Notes: generated by a model from the letters alone, not told the origin. A stretch of 64,000 nucleotides of DNA from Micropterus salmoides (GCF_014851395.1 NW_024040707.1:20144457-20208456), one strand, 5' to 3'. Positions 1-13,788 are shown, numbered from the stretch's first letter. Numbers and translations are program-made.

Positions 1-701
1 CACGAGGGCCATACGCTTCCTGTTAAGGTCCTACTCATCAATCAGAGCGGGCACAGGGTGTGTACCTTTTACAACAACAAACAAAACTGGAGGAAAACGT
101 GTGTGATAATGGCGCCAGCCGAACCGACACAGGCAGCGGCTGTTTTGTCCGGCGTCAACTCACACTGAAGTGTTTCAGCAGCGGAGCATTTAGCCTACAC
201 GTTGTTACAATGTTGTTAATTTGTCATTTTGTCTGCTTAGAATATGGATAACCGCTCTCTGTGAGCCCGTTCTGCTCCACTCTGTGCGGGTTACATATCC
301 ACATGGAACTTTAGCAAAACATCAATCAAAAAATCGTAATCGCAATATCTGGCAGAAAATCAGTCCAGTTGCAGTCTTCTTTGTTGGCTTGTAGCCATTA
401 CACGACAGTGTTTGTTTGAAGTACAGAGTCTAGATGATGTCTGCCGAGTTGGTTATTCAGCCCATACTTGTTAAACGTTGTCTTTTGATAGCATGTCTTC
501 ATTATCGCTGGTCTTAACAGCCGCACCGAGCCAGATTATTGGCACATAATCCGTATAATGCTGTGAGTCTAGCATTGCTGAAGCCTCGAAACACAGCCCT
601 GTTACTGTGCAGATATATTGCTTATCCACACAATGAGAAAATATTGACTTGTTGTCACTCACTCATTTGATTAGTTGTGCAGGTGATTCTGCTTTTCGTT
701 T

Positions 702-715
702 GTCACCCTGGTAAC
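702..715. promoter_or_regulatory. RFX X-box match
   Basis: GTCACCCTGGTAAC fits the full X-box pattern GTNRCC-N2-RGYAAC with no mismatch. X-boxes bind RFX factors, often at ciliary genes. Function here is not shown. Confidence 0.4.
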
Positions 716-2673
716 GTAAACGGGAAAACATAGGCAGCAGCCTTTTTCTATCCAGTAATGAAGCACTGGAGCATCACGGACTATCACATCTGGAAAACCT
801 CTCTAAGCAGGAACGAATGTCTTTATCACTCACGGTGTATCATTGGCACTTGTCAGCCCAGAATAGTATCCACAAAAAAGGCCAACATTTGACAGCATTT
901 CTCACCGCAGAATGTGCAGCTGCCTGGGAGTGATGTACTCCCAACAATTCCACTTTGATTTTTTTTACAGCTTAGCTGAGTGAGATTTATCCGTATATTT
1001 ACAGTGTTGGCCAGTCACTCCATTTTCTTTTGTCTGTAAGAAAAGCGGCTTAAAGCAGTCAGCTGCTGTGCGTAAGCCAGGTCATAACGAGAGCACCTTA
1101 CATTTAACCCAACAGGATTCATCAGTGGCCTTGTTCTTCCAAAAAATAATGAGGTTGACGGTGAGGGCTGCCCCAGGCTGCATGTAGGGAGATGATCTCT
1201 CTGAACCGGCAGATCATTCCTGTTTTTTTATGCTAAAAAGGCCGGCTAATGACTATTCTTGATATGTGTCAGTGCTTTAAGTTAACTAGCTTTAATTCAC
1301 AGATCTAATGGGCTTGATTGTCAAGCTGAGTCGAGGCAGTCAGTGAGAGGCTTGCGCCCGTGTGTGTGTGTGGGAGGGGGGGTGTAATTGTTTTTGCTGG
1401 CGGTGATTCTCTCTGGAAGGGATGACTGCACAATCCAGATATGTAAACTAGAAGAAACTGAAAGGCAATATGCTGATACCTTGTCTGTTTCCTCTTGATC
1501 AACCTAGCTTTTGAAAATTACATTTTTTGAGACTCTGCCCGAACACTCTTTGGGTTCAGCCTGTCAGTAATGCTTGCTTTACAAACCTGTATCTGCTCAA
1601 CTAAGCATTTCAAACATGTAAATAGCATGCGGGAAAAAATGGAGATCTTGAGGAAATCATTAACTGTGACGGCGCACCATAAAACAAAGAGGAAGAATTG
1701 AAGACAACAGATGCTCAAAGGGTTTGATTCTGCTTATTGGAGCATGACACTTATTTAGTGCAGCGGAGAATCTCAATGCGTAGACAATGATGCTGTGTCT
1801 TGCCAGTGCCCTGACAGTCAGATCTGTTCTCCAGAGGCATTCGCAATATTAATATGTTTTGGTTTTTTTTTTTTTTTGCATTCATTCAGACTTCACATTT
1901 CTTTGTTTGCTCGACCCTGATGTCATTTTTTGCACACATGGAATCAGGCTTGTTTGCCTGCACAAGACAGCTTTTTATGTCTATCAGGCTGTAGCGGAGT
2001 AGACGTCCACCTCTTATGTTGCATTCATAACAAAGCTGCTCAGCCCTGCGCCAGTAAAAGAGGATGATGATAAAGTGAGCTGACTCTATTGGTCTGATAA
2101 AGATCAACTTAAGACCCACCAGGAAGCAGTGCAGTTTGCAAACACACGTTCTTTTGGGGATATAGTTTGTGTCAGCATAGGGGCAAGACTGGACATCTGT
2201 CTGCTAGTGATCTATAGTGTCCACAATCCCTCCCACAGACTGTTGGCTTTGGCACTCGAGCAGTACACCGGTTGCTGTAGTACACCCAGCCACCCACAAC
2301 AGTGGCTTATCTCGCTAGCATGACAAACAAGTGGGCTAACAAAGAAGATAGAAAGCAATAGGACACACAGTAACAGAGGACCTTAAGAGCGCCTTGCCAT
2401 CATAACTCCACTTCAAAATGGAGGCCTTTGTTCTGTGATCGTTGGAGAGGACATCATAGCAAGGTAGTGGCACATCTTTTCATCCTCAAACACGCTCCCT
2501 CCCACTCATTCAGCCCTGCTGTCGGTGAAGGAGATCCTCTGCCTGATAGGGCTTCAGAGAAAGGTATTCCTCTGGGACTGTTGTTCAGGGATTTCTGCAG
2601 TCCTGCCATGCGCTGATTAAAGGAACACTTGTAGATAATCCTTTTAAAAATAGATCTTTGTTGCAGCAGTGTA

Positions 2674-2721
2674 GGGGGGTGTGTGTGTGTGTGTGTGTGG
2701 TGGTGGTGGTGGGGGGGGGGG
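2674..2721. repeat. Compound G, (TG)n, (GGT)n, G-run repeat
   Basis: A G6 run, TG repeats, GGT repeats and a G11 run in succession. Confidence 0.9.
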
Positions 2722-5700
2722 CAGAAAAAGCCCCAGATTTGGATTTTTTTTAAATGGTTATCACCTTGGTACGATCAGCAGCTCGGCTAAGATAAATATT
2801 TAATGACAGAGTGGCTGAAATAGAGCTGTTACTGACTGCTGGTGAGAAATGGAGCTTCTATTTAGAGCCCATACAGTTCCATAAAGTCACGGCATTGGTA
2901 GACAGCCCAAGGTTATTAGTGTTAGTATGAGAGTAGTGTGCATTTTGTGGTGTGTCTGTGGGTTGCTAAAGAGTTCTCACTCTTTTTCTTGCTGCAGTGA
3001 TATGAAGCAGAGAAATGCACTCAGTCTGTTATTGGGCATTCACTCATGAATCCTTGATGGATTACGGGTATGTGTGTGTGTGTGTGTGTGAGAGAGCTGT
3101 TGTGGCAGCACTATAGTTAATGCACAACAGCGTTACTGTTCAGGCACACTTCACTTCACTACTATTTCCACAAGCTAAACAGCTGTATGTTTTGCCCTTT
3201 ACTACCTTAGTTTTGCTCTGTTTCATTTCACATGCTCCCTGCCCTCTGGGTTCTTGTTTGATGTCATTCATGTCATGCAAAATTGATTGCAAAGGCCTGC
3301 ATCAATGCTCGCTGCAATGAAGTTATCTTGGTGTAAAGACAGATTTCCCTACATTGATTCTCTTAACCTTACACTTTCACACTCAAGTGAATAGAACCTT
3401 TAAATTTATATCCGCCTTGCTTTTAGATTTTTTTGGCAAGGATTATGAAGTGAGACTCGTATTAGGACTTGAGTCTTATCGCACAGCTCATTTAAACACT
3501 GATCTAGGCTCCGCTTGATTCATCCTGTTTACTCATTACATGATAGCTATGGCGAAAGCAATTACTTTCAGCTTTCAAGTACCTTGCTTTTGGTCACACT
3601 GCGGCTCTTATTCATTTCACTGGAGCTCCCAAGGCACCGTGGCTTCCAATCAGGCCAGTGAGTGGCGTGCGCTTACATCTCACCACTTTGTGTAGGAAAT
3701 AGGTGGGTAAACACAGCAGAGTCCTTGAAGCACTTCCCATCCCTGCTATTGGATTACCAGCTGCCTTTTTCCGGGTCTCATCTGCACAGATGAGTGCCAA
3801 GATCAATGGAGCTCTTAGTGCAAAGCTAATTCGATCAGGACTGGCTTTGCTACTGCTGATCAGAGATTATATTTTTTTTTTTTAAATGTGAAACAAAAAC
3901 TTAATCAAGTCAAGGCCCATGTCCAATAGCTGATATTTGTAGCCACTCCAGCTCACATACACGTCAATTAGGAGGCATTTCATATTCATTATTGAATTGT
4001 TGGGTTGGCCCGCTGAGAAGAAGTGTGGAGATGGAAGTAGTGAACTGCTGTGTAAAGTGATCCATCCAGTTTTTTGCTGAGTGTAGCAGGAATGCTGCCT
4101 TTTTCTCTAGCAGAGCGACTGGCATCATAAATAAGCTAAGAGCGTGTTTTTAGAGGGATGAGGTGCCTGCTCTGACGGTGAGCAGAGAGAAAGGGTTGAA
4201 GGGCATATTGACCCTCTTGTTCTGGAAAGCGAAACGCAGACTCTTCAGTGCCCCTTGTTCCCCCATTAATTATTGTTTGATGCTAATAAAGGAGGGGGGG
4301 GGGGGACAGGGGGATGTTATGAAACATAATTATTCATTGTAGCATTTCCCCTCGACGAGCCTTGTTCCCCCTCCTCTTGTGCTTAGTGAGGAAGCTGCCA
4401 GGGGCTGTCAGTTGAGTACAGCAGGCAAAGATGTCCCCTCAGCCTTTTAAGGAGGGGGACAGGAGGGAGCAGGGTGAAGGGCGCCATTTGCCCCAGTGAT
4501 ATATGAGGAGAGACAGCAATATATGTAAGGAGCTGCTGAAAGAAGGATAGAAGGTCAAGGCACATTACACTCCAGCCATTTATTGGCTGAGCACATAGTC
4601 TGACCTGGACTGCAAATACAGTTGCTCAGCAGCAGCAGCTTTTTTTTTTTGGTTTATAAATGTATGTGTGTGCTTTTTCAGGTGTGTGTGTGTGTGTGTG
4701 TGTCAATGGCCTACACATTTTAGATTGACATGTGTGTCTACACATAGATGAATGCTGTACTGTAGTGAATATGCTCTGTGGCTTTTTATAAGCTTGCAGA
4801 TGCAGTGGGAAGCTATTTTAACAAGACTGTAGCTCCACAGACCTGTCCTCCTGGATTTTCACTAAGCGACTGCGATGGCAGAAGCAGTGTAGAGGCTAAT
4901 TTCTATGCATGAACAGCATATGGTGTGCTTAAACACAATACAAGCATGGGATTAGTCTCATAACATTGTTTTAATTGTGTGCAGTATAAACAGTCCTATA
5001 TATATACTCTCCCCCTGCTGTTACTTTGTTTTATATTAAGAAAGCAAATGATTTATTTAGGTGACGTTCTCTATGTTTTAAAAGGAGTGTGTTATTGGCA
5101 TAGACAGGGCTGGGTACTATTTTCTTTGTCATTAATGGCCCAGCGACGAGAGGAGAAGCCGGCGAGACTGCCATGGTCAAAGCCGAACATTAACATTCCA
5201 AGAATATCTGAGGCTTATTCACAGCAACTTGGCCACACAGCCAGCTGCATTCACCTTTTTGGTTTAAAAAAAAAAAAAAAAAAAGACAACAGGCCCATAG
5301 TCAGCCTGAGCTATGTTGTATCAGGCCGCGTTTTTTAATGTGCCATTGTTGTTGCACAGTGAGGGATGCGACGTGTAATCCAATATATTGCAGTTGTTGT
5401 TGCTGTTTGGAAAGATGAAAAATATGCAGCTTGTGTTTGCTGGAGGCATAGCACACTATCAGTCAGGGATCAAGTCTCCATTTCACACATGAACAGGCAG
5501 AGTTAATCTGTGGATCGCTACTGTACACTGCATGATATCCAGCCTCTATTTTCCCAAAAGCCCATTGTTCTAGGCCCCTGCTGCTAATGTTTTTGGAAAA
5601 TAGTTACCTTTTGTGTATTTTTAGGTTAACACCTAAGCATTCGCTTGTGGTGCAGGTAGTAAAGCAGGTCTGACTCCTTCAGACTCTTTAAAAATAATTG

Positions 5701-8700
5701 TGTATATCTAAAAATAATTGTGTATATTTGTAGCCTAACTGTGTGTGTGGCCTGTTGGTATGTGGCAGCGTCCACTAAAATGCCACAACTGTAAGAGGCC
5801 CAGTCCTGACCATTACATGTTTTATGAGCTGTCCTCATAAGATATGGGAGCTCTGAGCTCAGATCCTGCTTGTTCCAGCAGTGTTTTTATCACTAGTGGC
5901 CACTTTCCCCAACCATTTTTTTTTTTTGGATGATGGAGAATAATCATATCCAGAATAAGGCAACGTCTACAACACAGCCCTGTCTGTGGCTACAGTTTAA
6001 TAAGTGTGGCTAGCTGCGTGTAGGCCTCCCAGAGTCATGATTCATATTATTCTCCTCATGCGCACTGCAGAGGGTGCTTTCCCCTCCGCCTAGGATTACT
6101 GGCCTGCATGACTGAGATGGTGGATGACAAGGCTGAACGCTACACTGAATATTCCACTCTCCAAGTCACCTCCCCCCGCTGACTACTTTCTAAAGCTGTC
6201 CTTTTTCCTTGAACAAACATATCTCCAACTGAAGAACGTTCACTGACGGTGTCTGTTTGCAGTGCTCACACATTGGCTTGTGAGTTTTAGCTGTGGTTGT
6301 GAGAATGCTGAAATTAGCATGGAGGTTAACGAACAAAGGGGGATGTTGTGCGTCGAAGATGAATCCTTTGTTTAATTTATTGTGTCAGTCGTGTGCTTGT
6401 CAATCTTGATAGTCTGTTGGTGGTGACAGGAGAAGCGTTTGCATGTGAAATAATAGCCCTACCTAATTAGAGGTAATACCATCCTGCGGTATGTAGAGGT
6501 GGAGGTGTTTTTAAGCTCTGATCATTGTAAGACGTCGAATGGAGGGATTGTCCTCCCACCCCGACCATCTGCTGGTAGACAGAGCGGACACAGCTAAAAA
6601 TTTTAGGCGGGGAAATGGTCTTGTGTACTGACCTAATGGCTTTGTTTTTTTGGGAGCTGTTCTTTAAGATTTCCCTCAGTGCCCCTGCTGGCCTACGCTG
6701 TCAGTCTGAAACCTCAGAGCTGTCTTATCTGTCACTCTAATCTATTTATGTTAGTTTTTCCTCTGTGTTGGCATGTCGCTCTGTGTGACATAGTGATTAG
6801 AGTAGCTGGAGGATGTAGGGCAGCTGTATGAATACATTTCCTCCTCCTACATTCATTAGACAACCATTTGGAGTTGAACTGACGGATAGGATCAAGCTGA
6901 TGGGGGGGGGAGAAAGTGGGGATATTTGATTGCAGAATATCAGTGGAAGTGGTACATGATTGAGTGCTCAAACGTTAAAATCTCAAGAGTCCTTTCGTTC
7001 TAACAGAAGACAAAATCACTGTTAGATTTTTTTTTTTTCTCTCTTCCAGTAAATCTTTTTGCTCTATACATCTGATTGAGAAAATGTCATGTAACTCATT
7101 TTCCTCACCCCCTGCTAGAGCTCTGTTCCATTTTATAGAGCTAAATGTTTGAAGACATATTGACATATATGATACAATTTTTTATTTTTTTATTTTTTTT
7201 TGTACAAGTCAGGCTTGAATGTGTTCCCAGTTTGTATTTATACCTCTCCTGACCCCAGCTTTACCTTTGGGTAAATTTCCATTACAACGGCATAATTCAC
7301 CAAAAAATTGAATTGTCAGTGCCTCTCCAGAGGCGAAAGACACTAGAAATCCTTTCGAATCAGGCACTCTAATCCAACTGTAAAAAAAAAAAAGAAAAAA
7401 AAGCAGCCCACAGATTTACAGGGAAACTCAATTAAGTGCCACATTCATGATAGTGCTGTCTGCCACCACGTACCTCACATTCTCCCACTTCTCTTATCAA
7501 TGACACACTGCGAGAGGTCCTTTTTCTGGCCTGCTCATGATTACATTTTTCAAGAGTGTCTTATTTAAAGGAAAGGGGAAGGGTGACAATGGACAAACCT
7601 GGCATTTCCCTCAGGAGCCGTGTCTAAACATGATGCCTTGTGAAGCCGTCAGAGCTGCTGAAATGGCCTTCAGCTTCGCTCCAGCCAGACAAACGTGGCA
7701 GGCTGAGAGAGGTACTGTATCTTGAAGGAGCTGGTATTAGGCTGTGAAATGATGTCCTGCTCACAGACTCTGTAGATAATAGACATCTTGGGTTTTGGAG
7801 CGGCCCCCTTAGGGCCATTTGGAGCTCTCCCGGAGAGCACACAAACAGGGACTAGAGTAGGATTTAGCCTTCTTTCAAAGATGGAGTAGAGGCTTAGACC
7901 CTGTGGAGCACACACTGATCCTTATGTCTGTGGCTAACGGTACTTGTGGACTGTTGGACAGAGAATATGTTTTGACTTAGTGGATCTCGGTTTATATTAC
8001 AAAAAGAAAGTAATGGATGCTATTGTTAGCCCGGAGAGATTCTGTAAATTTTCTTAATCTTTTTAGACAGTGATTGTTTATTGTTGCACACAGTGTCACT
8101 GTGCATGAGGATCTGCTCTTGTGCTGCAGTGCTTTGCTTTTTACCATAGGAGTCTCTAGGCAGGTTTAAATGTTGATGTTGGAAAGTCCCAAGCTATCTT
8201 TTCTCAAGCACCGCTTTTACCTAGTAAACTAACCCCGGATGCCGGCTAAAAATAGAGCTTTTGTGAGCACAGCTTTAGCAGAAGGAAAAAAGATGTGGTT
8301 ACTCATCAGTGAATTGAAAAACAAGTGGAGCAGACAAGTGTCTTTGCCCTGCCAATGTGAACTAAAACAGAGAGGGCCTCAGAGAATAAAGCATGCCATG
8401 ATTGCACCAGGTAAGACAAAGCAGGCAGGGTGCAGAGACCACAGAGAATCCCTTATGAAGTGGCCTACCCCTTGCCTCCAGCTGAGCCTTTCATTGTGCT
8501 GTTGTTTCTAGGGCGCTTGGATGGCAGCTTAGATTAGATGGCACTGAGTAATGGATTGGAGCTGACGAAAACCTGCTGCAGCTCAACATCACCATAGCTA
8601 GGATCCATGCACTGCTGAGGATCTGGCTGGTTTATTCGGATCAATTTGAGTTGCCCTCATTGTTAATAACCCTGTGTATATTCATGCTAACATTGTTCTC

Positions 8701-10416
8701 CTCTAATCTGTATTCATGCGAGTATTTCATTCAATCCCTTTGCAAAGCCGGCCCTAAATCCTTGCCAATCACATTTTGCTACTTCATAGTTCTCCAATTG
8801 AATATGCCATGAATGACTTTTCAGTCTCTCTCCAAAAAACTGAGTGGATTGCTGTGCTGGTTATGTTGTTGTCAGAAACTATTTTGCATTTAAATGCAGA
8901 AATGTGTAGTTTCTTTATTATTTCTTCTATATAAAGCTGCATGAATAAATGTCCAGCTTTTGCAAATTTGTAATCCAACATAATCAATTAGCAAAATTTT
9001 GGCGGGATAAAAAAAACAAACCCTGCATATGTATAGGTACTGAAGCAAAGCGTGATAATTTGGATGCTTGTTGTTAGACAGGTTTTGATTAAAACTACAG
9101 AGATGAGTACGGATTTGGGTAAATGTGGGAGTGATTTGGAATGAATAAAACATGTCTTATTTAAAAGGCTGTTTGGAAGAGAGAGAGTAAGAGAATAGGG
9201 GGAAAAAGCTGTGTTTAGGTAACAGAAACCTGCTGTGCAGCCATTGTGGGGGATGATGTGTTAATCGAGCCACAAACTGTGTGGTTTTTCAGGCCAGAGG
9301 TCTCATTTAAACAGGCGCGGAAAAGAGAAATGTATTTGAGCGGGGCCCTGCTGGCTGCTAGCCCTTGACTTCATTGCAGTAATGTAAATGGTAGATTACG
9401 TGACCCCCCCCCCCCCCCCCTCTACAGCCACTAACCCCTCCTTCTCTTTTCCATTAAGACAGCTGGTATCTTTCAAAGGGTCCTGGCCCAGTGATTGATG
9501 TGTAATGGCTCCAAGCATCACCTGCCCCCTCACAGCGTTATTCATCGGCCAGGCAGCCAGCGCAGCTTTCTGCTAAGCACTTTGTTTCCCGGGTAGTGGG
9601 TGGAGAGCCATCTCCCTCGCTTTCTCTCTCTGTCTCACTTTTTCTCTCTCATTCTCTTCCCCCGTCAGCCATTAATACATTATGACTTTTCATTGCCACA
9701 GTGTTACAACTTCACTTCACACTGACTCACTCCTTTTTGCTCACTCAATTTGTTCAACTTCAAATGGCTCTTTTGTCTGCATCCAACTACAACGACTGAT
9801 GGGCAACACATTAAACAGTGGACACTTGAACATATTGTTAATTGACTAGTAAGAGTTTTAACACAATTAAACATGAGCGGGCGCATATCTGTATGAAGTA
9901 TTTGTTTTGCTCTGAGGGTCGATAAACACAATTATGTTAACGTCAGCAAGGTAATTGCAGATACAGAATTTGGAATGAGGCAGTTGTGTAAAGTGTGTCC
10001 AGATGCAAACTAATAGCATCTAGATTTTAAAGATACTTATAGGGGCTTATAGCAGCCCCACCATCAAAGGAGAATGGGCCAGCCCTCCATTTGCAACAGT
10101 CCAGGGTGCTCTTGGTTTCAAGGGAAGAGGCTTATGTTACTGATTAGAGGAGAGAAGAGGTGCTTAGCTCCTACACAAATTCTGGCAGCTCCCAGGCAAA
10201 GAGCTGTACCTTCATTAATGTTTTCAAGTTCCTCACACCTCCAAGACATGCTGCTAGATATGGACACGGGAGGCGGCGCAGTGTGTATTTTAGCACACCA
10301 ACGGAGGTGTCTGTCCATAGTGGGTGTGTGTCCTTGCACGCACATGCGTGTTCAGACTCTTCTGAGCCCTTTGCGTCCTGTGTGTGTGTGTCTGTGAATA
10401 TGCTGGCAGCCCAGTG

Positions 10417-10430
10417 GTCGCCGTGGTAAC
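10417..10430. promoter_or_regulatory. RFX X-box match
   Basis: GTCGCCGTGGTAAC fits the full X-box pattern with a 2-bp spacer. A weaker half-match (GCCATGGTAAC) lies about 390 bp downstream. Confidence 0.4.
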
Positions 10431-11240
10431 TCATCATTAGGTGATTAATGGGGCTGTGACGAGGCTGCGGTTTAATCAGGCCCGGTGTTTGTGTTGAAGC
10501 CGACGACAAGAGCAGCTGCCCTGTCAGTTGGTGTCTGCTCACGAGATGACAGCACCCGCTGCTGAGGAGCGCCGTTGTCAAACGTGTGTGTGTGTGTGTC
10601 TCTCTCTCTCTGTGCCTGCCAAAAACCTTTCTTCCACCTTCCTGTTTCCTTATATTCTTCACGCCACATTCTTTCTAGCTCTCTCAATAAACCCACGGCC
10701 ACTCGGAGACATGCTGTATAATTTTAGCTTGAAGCTGGGTCCGCTTTACCTGGCTCAATCTCTATCCCTCCCTCCCTTTTCACTCTCCCTCTCCCACCCT
10801 GCTATCACAGCCATGGTAACACTGGTGCTGATTGCCTGGTCTGATCCCTCTGGGGGCTGTAATAACTATTTCTAGTTAATTTGTTGCGGTGGGGGTGGAG
10901 GGGGGCAAACACTGGCAATAAATGAGAAGCCTCCTTTGTAGGCACAGTCTGTAGGGCAGTGTAGTGCAGACAGCGTGCTGCTTCAGCCTTGCCCACTTCA
11001 CTGTTTGTGGAGGATTTCATTATGGCATGAGAAAGTGGTATCTGGGTTCCTTTTGAGTGAACGACTATAGCTGAAAATGGCAGTGGGCTGGGCATGGCAA
11101 ATGACCTGCTCAGCCCCTCTCCTCTCCCTTTACTCACCCACTGGATTGCTGTTCTTCCTTCCAGAGCTGTCACTTCACATTAACTCAGTGGTGACTGTCA
11201 GGCAGGGCAGAGGGTAAGTCCAGTGCAGTCCAGTAAGCCA

Positions 11241-11309
11241 GCGCGCGCACACGCGCACACACGCGCGCGCACACACGCGCGCGCACACGCGCGCGCACAC
11301 ACACACACA
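11241..11309. repeat. 69-bp alternating CG/CA tract (Z-DNA prone)
   Basis: An uninterrupted purine-pyrimidine alternation of GC, CG and CA steps ending in (CA)n. It lies about 630 bp upstream of the start-codon exon. Alternating CG/CA tracts of this length are among the strongest Z-DNA formers. Confidence 0.85.
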
Positions 11310-11936
11310 GATGAGTAAAATTGAGCCTGGTGTCATCACAGATGGTCTGCAGTGAAGCTAGCCAGTTAACTCTGTCATTGAGCTCCGTGCTGTGTCTCTC
11401 TTCCGTGGCATTGCAAAAGACAAGCAGCGTCTTGTGCAGAAAAAGCCCCTCGAAACATTATCTCTGTGGAATTCTTTTGGCTGCGTGCCTCATCCTCACT
11501 GCATTCTACCTCTTTATGCTTATTCAGTTACGACTTCCCTTTAGCTTATTGTGTTAGAAATACTTTACATGCAGCACATGTCGTTCTACTTTTCTCACTT
11601 TCTTTTTCCATTCTTTTACCCTTTTAATAACTCTGTTTTACTGCCTCTGAAAGAATGGAAAATATGTTTGATCAGAAAGCTGCAAGGTTCTGTTCTTTGA
11701 TAAAGCTACTCAGTGGTCTCCAGAGTATACATAGTGGTGGAGGGGAGTGCCAGCAATTACTGTGATGTTGAGAAGAGTCTGCACAGCTGCCTGATCTTTA
11801 GGAACTAATCTCATATTTCTCACCCACAAAACAGAACAAAACACCCCTATTACTTAGAAAATGTAGCTTCTGCCCGGAAAGGATAATGGTTATTGAAAAA
11901 GGGTTATGCTAATTGTCATTCTTCTCTCATCCACAG

Positions 11937-12080
11937 CTTTTCTGAAACACTGGGGTTGTTGGTGTGGCCAAATTTTCCCTGGATTTGACTGGTAAATTCA
12001 GAAGACTGAAGCCCAGGCTCACAGTCTACCTTTCACGGAGGCCCAGCCGTGAGAGGACTGAGGAAGGCACGTGGCGGATC
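11937..12080 (+). other. rere: 5' UTR part of the rere start-codon exon
   Basis: The exon begins after a pyrimidine-rich tract and a CAG acceptor at 11,934-11,936. A TGA at 11,943-11,945 is in frame with the rere AUG at 12,081, and no AUG lies between them. From 11,946 onward the rere frame stays open for 45 codons, rich in Arg, Lys, Leu and Ser. The first near-cognate start in that frame is GTG at 11,964, with G at -3 and G at +4. The segment is annotated as UTR because it lacks an AUG; a non-AUG-initiated extension is discussed in the findings. Confidence 0.85.
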
Positions 12081-12447
12081 ATGACGGCCGACAAAGAGAA
12101 GGAGAGGGAGAAAGAGCGGGACAGAGACAGAGACAGAGACAGGGACAAGAGAGAGGCCGGTAAGTCCCGGCGGCAGGACGGGGACAGGGGCGACCGTGAG
12201 AGCGAGAGCTCCAGGCCCCGGCGCAGCTGTACGCTGGAGGGCGGGGCCAAGAACTATGCAGAGAGTGAGCACAGTGAGGACGATGACAACGAAAATGGCA
12301 GCACAGGTGGAGGCAGCGGCACAGCCGAGGAGGCCTGCAAGAAGGGCAAAAAGAAGACGCCTAAAAAGAAGTCGCGCTATGAGCGCACAGAGAACGGCGA
12401 AATCACGTCCTTCATCACAGAAGACGATGTTGTTTACAGACCCGGAG
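12081..12447 (+). CDS. rere: rere exon with start codon: charged N-terminus and start of BAH (residues 1-122)
   Basis: This exon encodes the N-terminus of RERE, a nuclear transcriptional co-regulator. The protein opens MTADKEKEREKERDRDRDRD, the alternating acidic/basic tract known from vertebrate RERE. A Ser/Arg-rich stretch (residues 41-49) follows, then the conserved block TLEGGAKNYAES (51-62), an acidic patch (65-72), a Gly/Ser linker, and a lysine-rich likely nuclear localisation signal (87-99, KKGKKKTPKKKSR). It ends in ITEDDVVYRPG, which opens the BAH domain. The start was chosen because it is the first AUG in the exon and matches the known protein start. The donor GGAG|GTAAGT is strong, leaving one base (phase 1) that the next exon completes as Asp123. 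The fish N-terminus is about 14 residues longer than the human one as I remember it, mostly from the Arg/Asp tract and the Gly/Ser linker. Confidence 0.97.
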
Positions 12448-13660
12448 GTAAGTCCTAGTCATGGATAATCTAATTGTGTCAGCAGGTGGGCCGCACTCAT
12501 CGGCATGTTCACTAACTGCAGTGAACAGGAGTCTATTTCCATTTATCAATTTTCCCAGTTGATAAGCCCACCTTTTTAACATCACATTCACTGACTTACT
12601 TTTTAATGATTCAATGATTTCTGGGCTTTAAAAAAGCATCTCTGTTGTGCTGCTGAGAGATTGCAGATTCTCCAAAGTAGCAACTCCAACAGCTAAAGTA
12701 CTCCCTCAGGTTGGAGGGCCATGCATCATACAATCAATTCCAAGTTGACCCCGCTCTGTGCTTTGTCTTGGGCTAAGTCAATAAAGCAAAGTGGTGCTTC
12801 ACTAGATGATGTGATAGTGACGACAGCCATGATAATGATTTCATCCCAACACCATCCGACTCACTGAAAGTATGCTATCTCCTCTCGGGCCAAAAGTTAC
12901 TCTGGTTTCCTGGAGAAATGTTTGAGCTGTTATACAATGTCTTTATTAAGTCAGATGAATGAGGCTAAAAAGAGAACCAACCTTTTCCACGGCTGTAAAC
13001 ATGGCCTCTCTTTCACCTACTGTTTATAAATCGGTTGTATTAGAGGGGGGAATGTCACCACTCGCTGTCGGAAGGAAGCCAAGCTAGCTAGCTGTGTGTG
13101 TGTGTGTGTGTGTGTGTAGTCTGCTCTCACTCTCCTACTGCTCAGTGCTATCCGCCTTGCAACTAAATCATTGCTGCCATGTCTTTTCGTTTATCTAGCA
13201 GCTAGCAAAAGGTCAAGCAGTGGGGGGAGTGGCGGGGGTGGGGGCGACCCACATTTCTCGGGCACTTAATGGGAAGATGTAGGAAATTACAGCCTGTGTT
13301 AGGTTATCTTCTTCTCCAACTACCTACCCATGCAGAGATCCACACGAACACTCTTTTTTTCTTTTCAACTATTAAAGAGACAACTTCAAGTAGGTGCAGT
13401 GAAACAGCCAGATCTCCCCATGCTACACTTTGTCTAGCTGCGTAATAATCTAAATTTTCTCTGCACTGGTATCAGTGGAGGTCCTCAAGTAAGCAGTCGC
13501 ACTGAACCCAAGTCCTGTTTTTGTTCACTCTTTATTTCTGTCTGTCTAACACTCTGCAATGGACTCCATTGAAGCCTCTTTTTGTTACTCAGTATTTCAT
13601 GTTTAATAGAGAGAGCACCGGCGCTTTGTCTCATAGTTAACCATGAAGAGAGGGGGGAGG

Positions 13661-13667
13661 TGTGTGT

Positions 13668-13698
<31 letters not shown>

Positions 13699-13702
13699 GG
13701 GG
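13661..13702. repeat. (TG)n followed by G21
   Basis: TG repeats run directly into a 21-base G run. The G run is a possible G-quadruplex former and a likely place for sequencing or assembly length error. Confidence 0.9.
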
Positions 13703-13788
13703 TAAAAAACGGAAGCAGTCAGTCACATCAATGAAACATTCAAAAGGCATATAAACAAAGTCGACCGTCTCAGTGGATTAGCCCTGCC

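Larger units (their letters stand above)
1..11936. other. Upstream intron or 5' flank of rere, no coding exon seen
   Basis: No open frame here resembles a known protein, and none is bounded by convincing splice sites. The longest frames are antisense to CA/GT and CT-rich low-complexity DNA. The stretch ends in a splice acceptor at 11,935-11,936, so at least its right part is intron and one or more non-coding first exons lie upstream. Bases 1-300 are somewhat CpG-richer than what follows and could be the edge of a promoter region, but I see no definite start site. Other contents are GT, G and C runs (2,674; 4,294; 4,682; 9,404), a 19-bp tandem duplication near 5,691-5,730, two RFX X-box matches (702 and 10,417) and a Z-DNA-prone tract at 11,241. 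Confidence 0.7.

Noticed and set aside
10171..10662. 163-codon antisense frame
   Set aside because: Low-complexity Thr-His and Arg-rich translation of GT and CT repeats, with no supporting signal.
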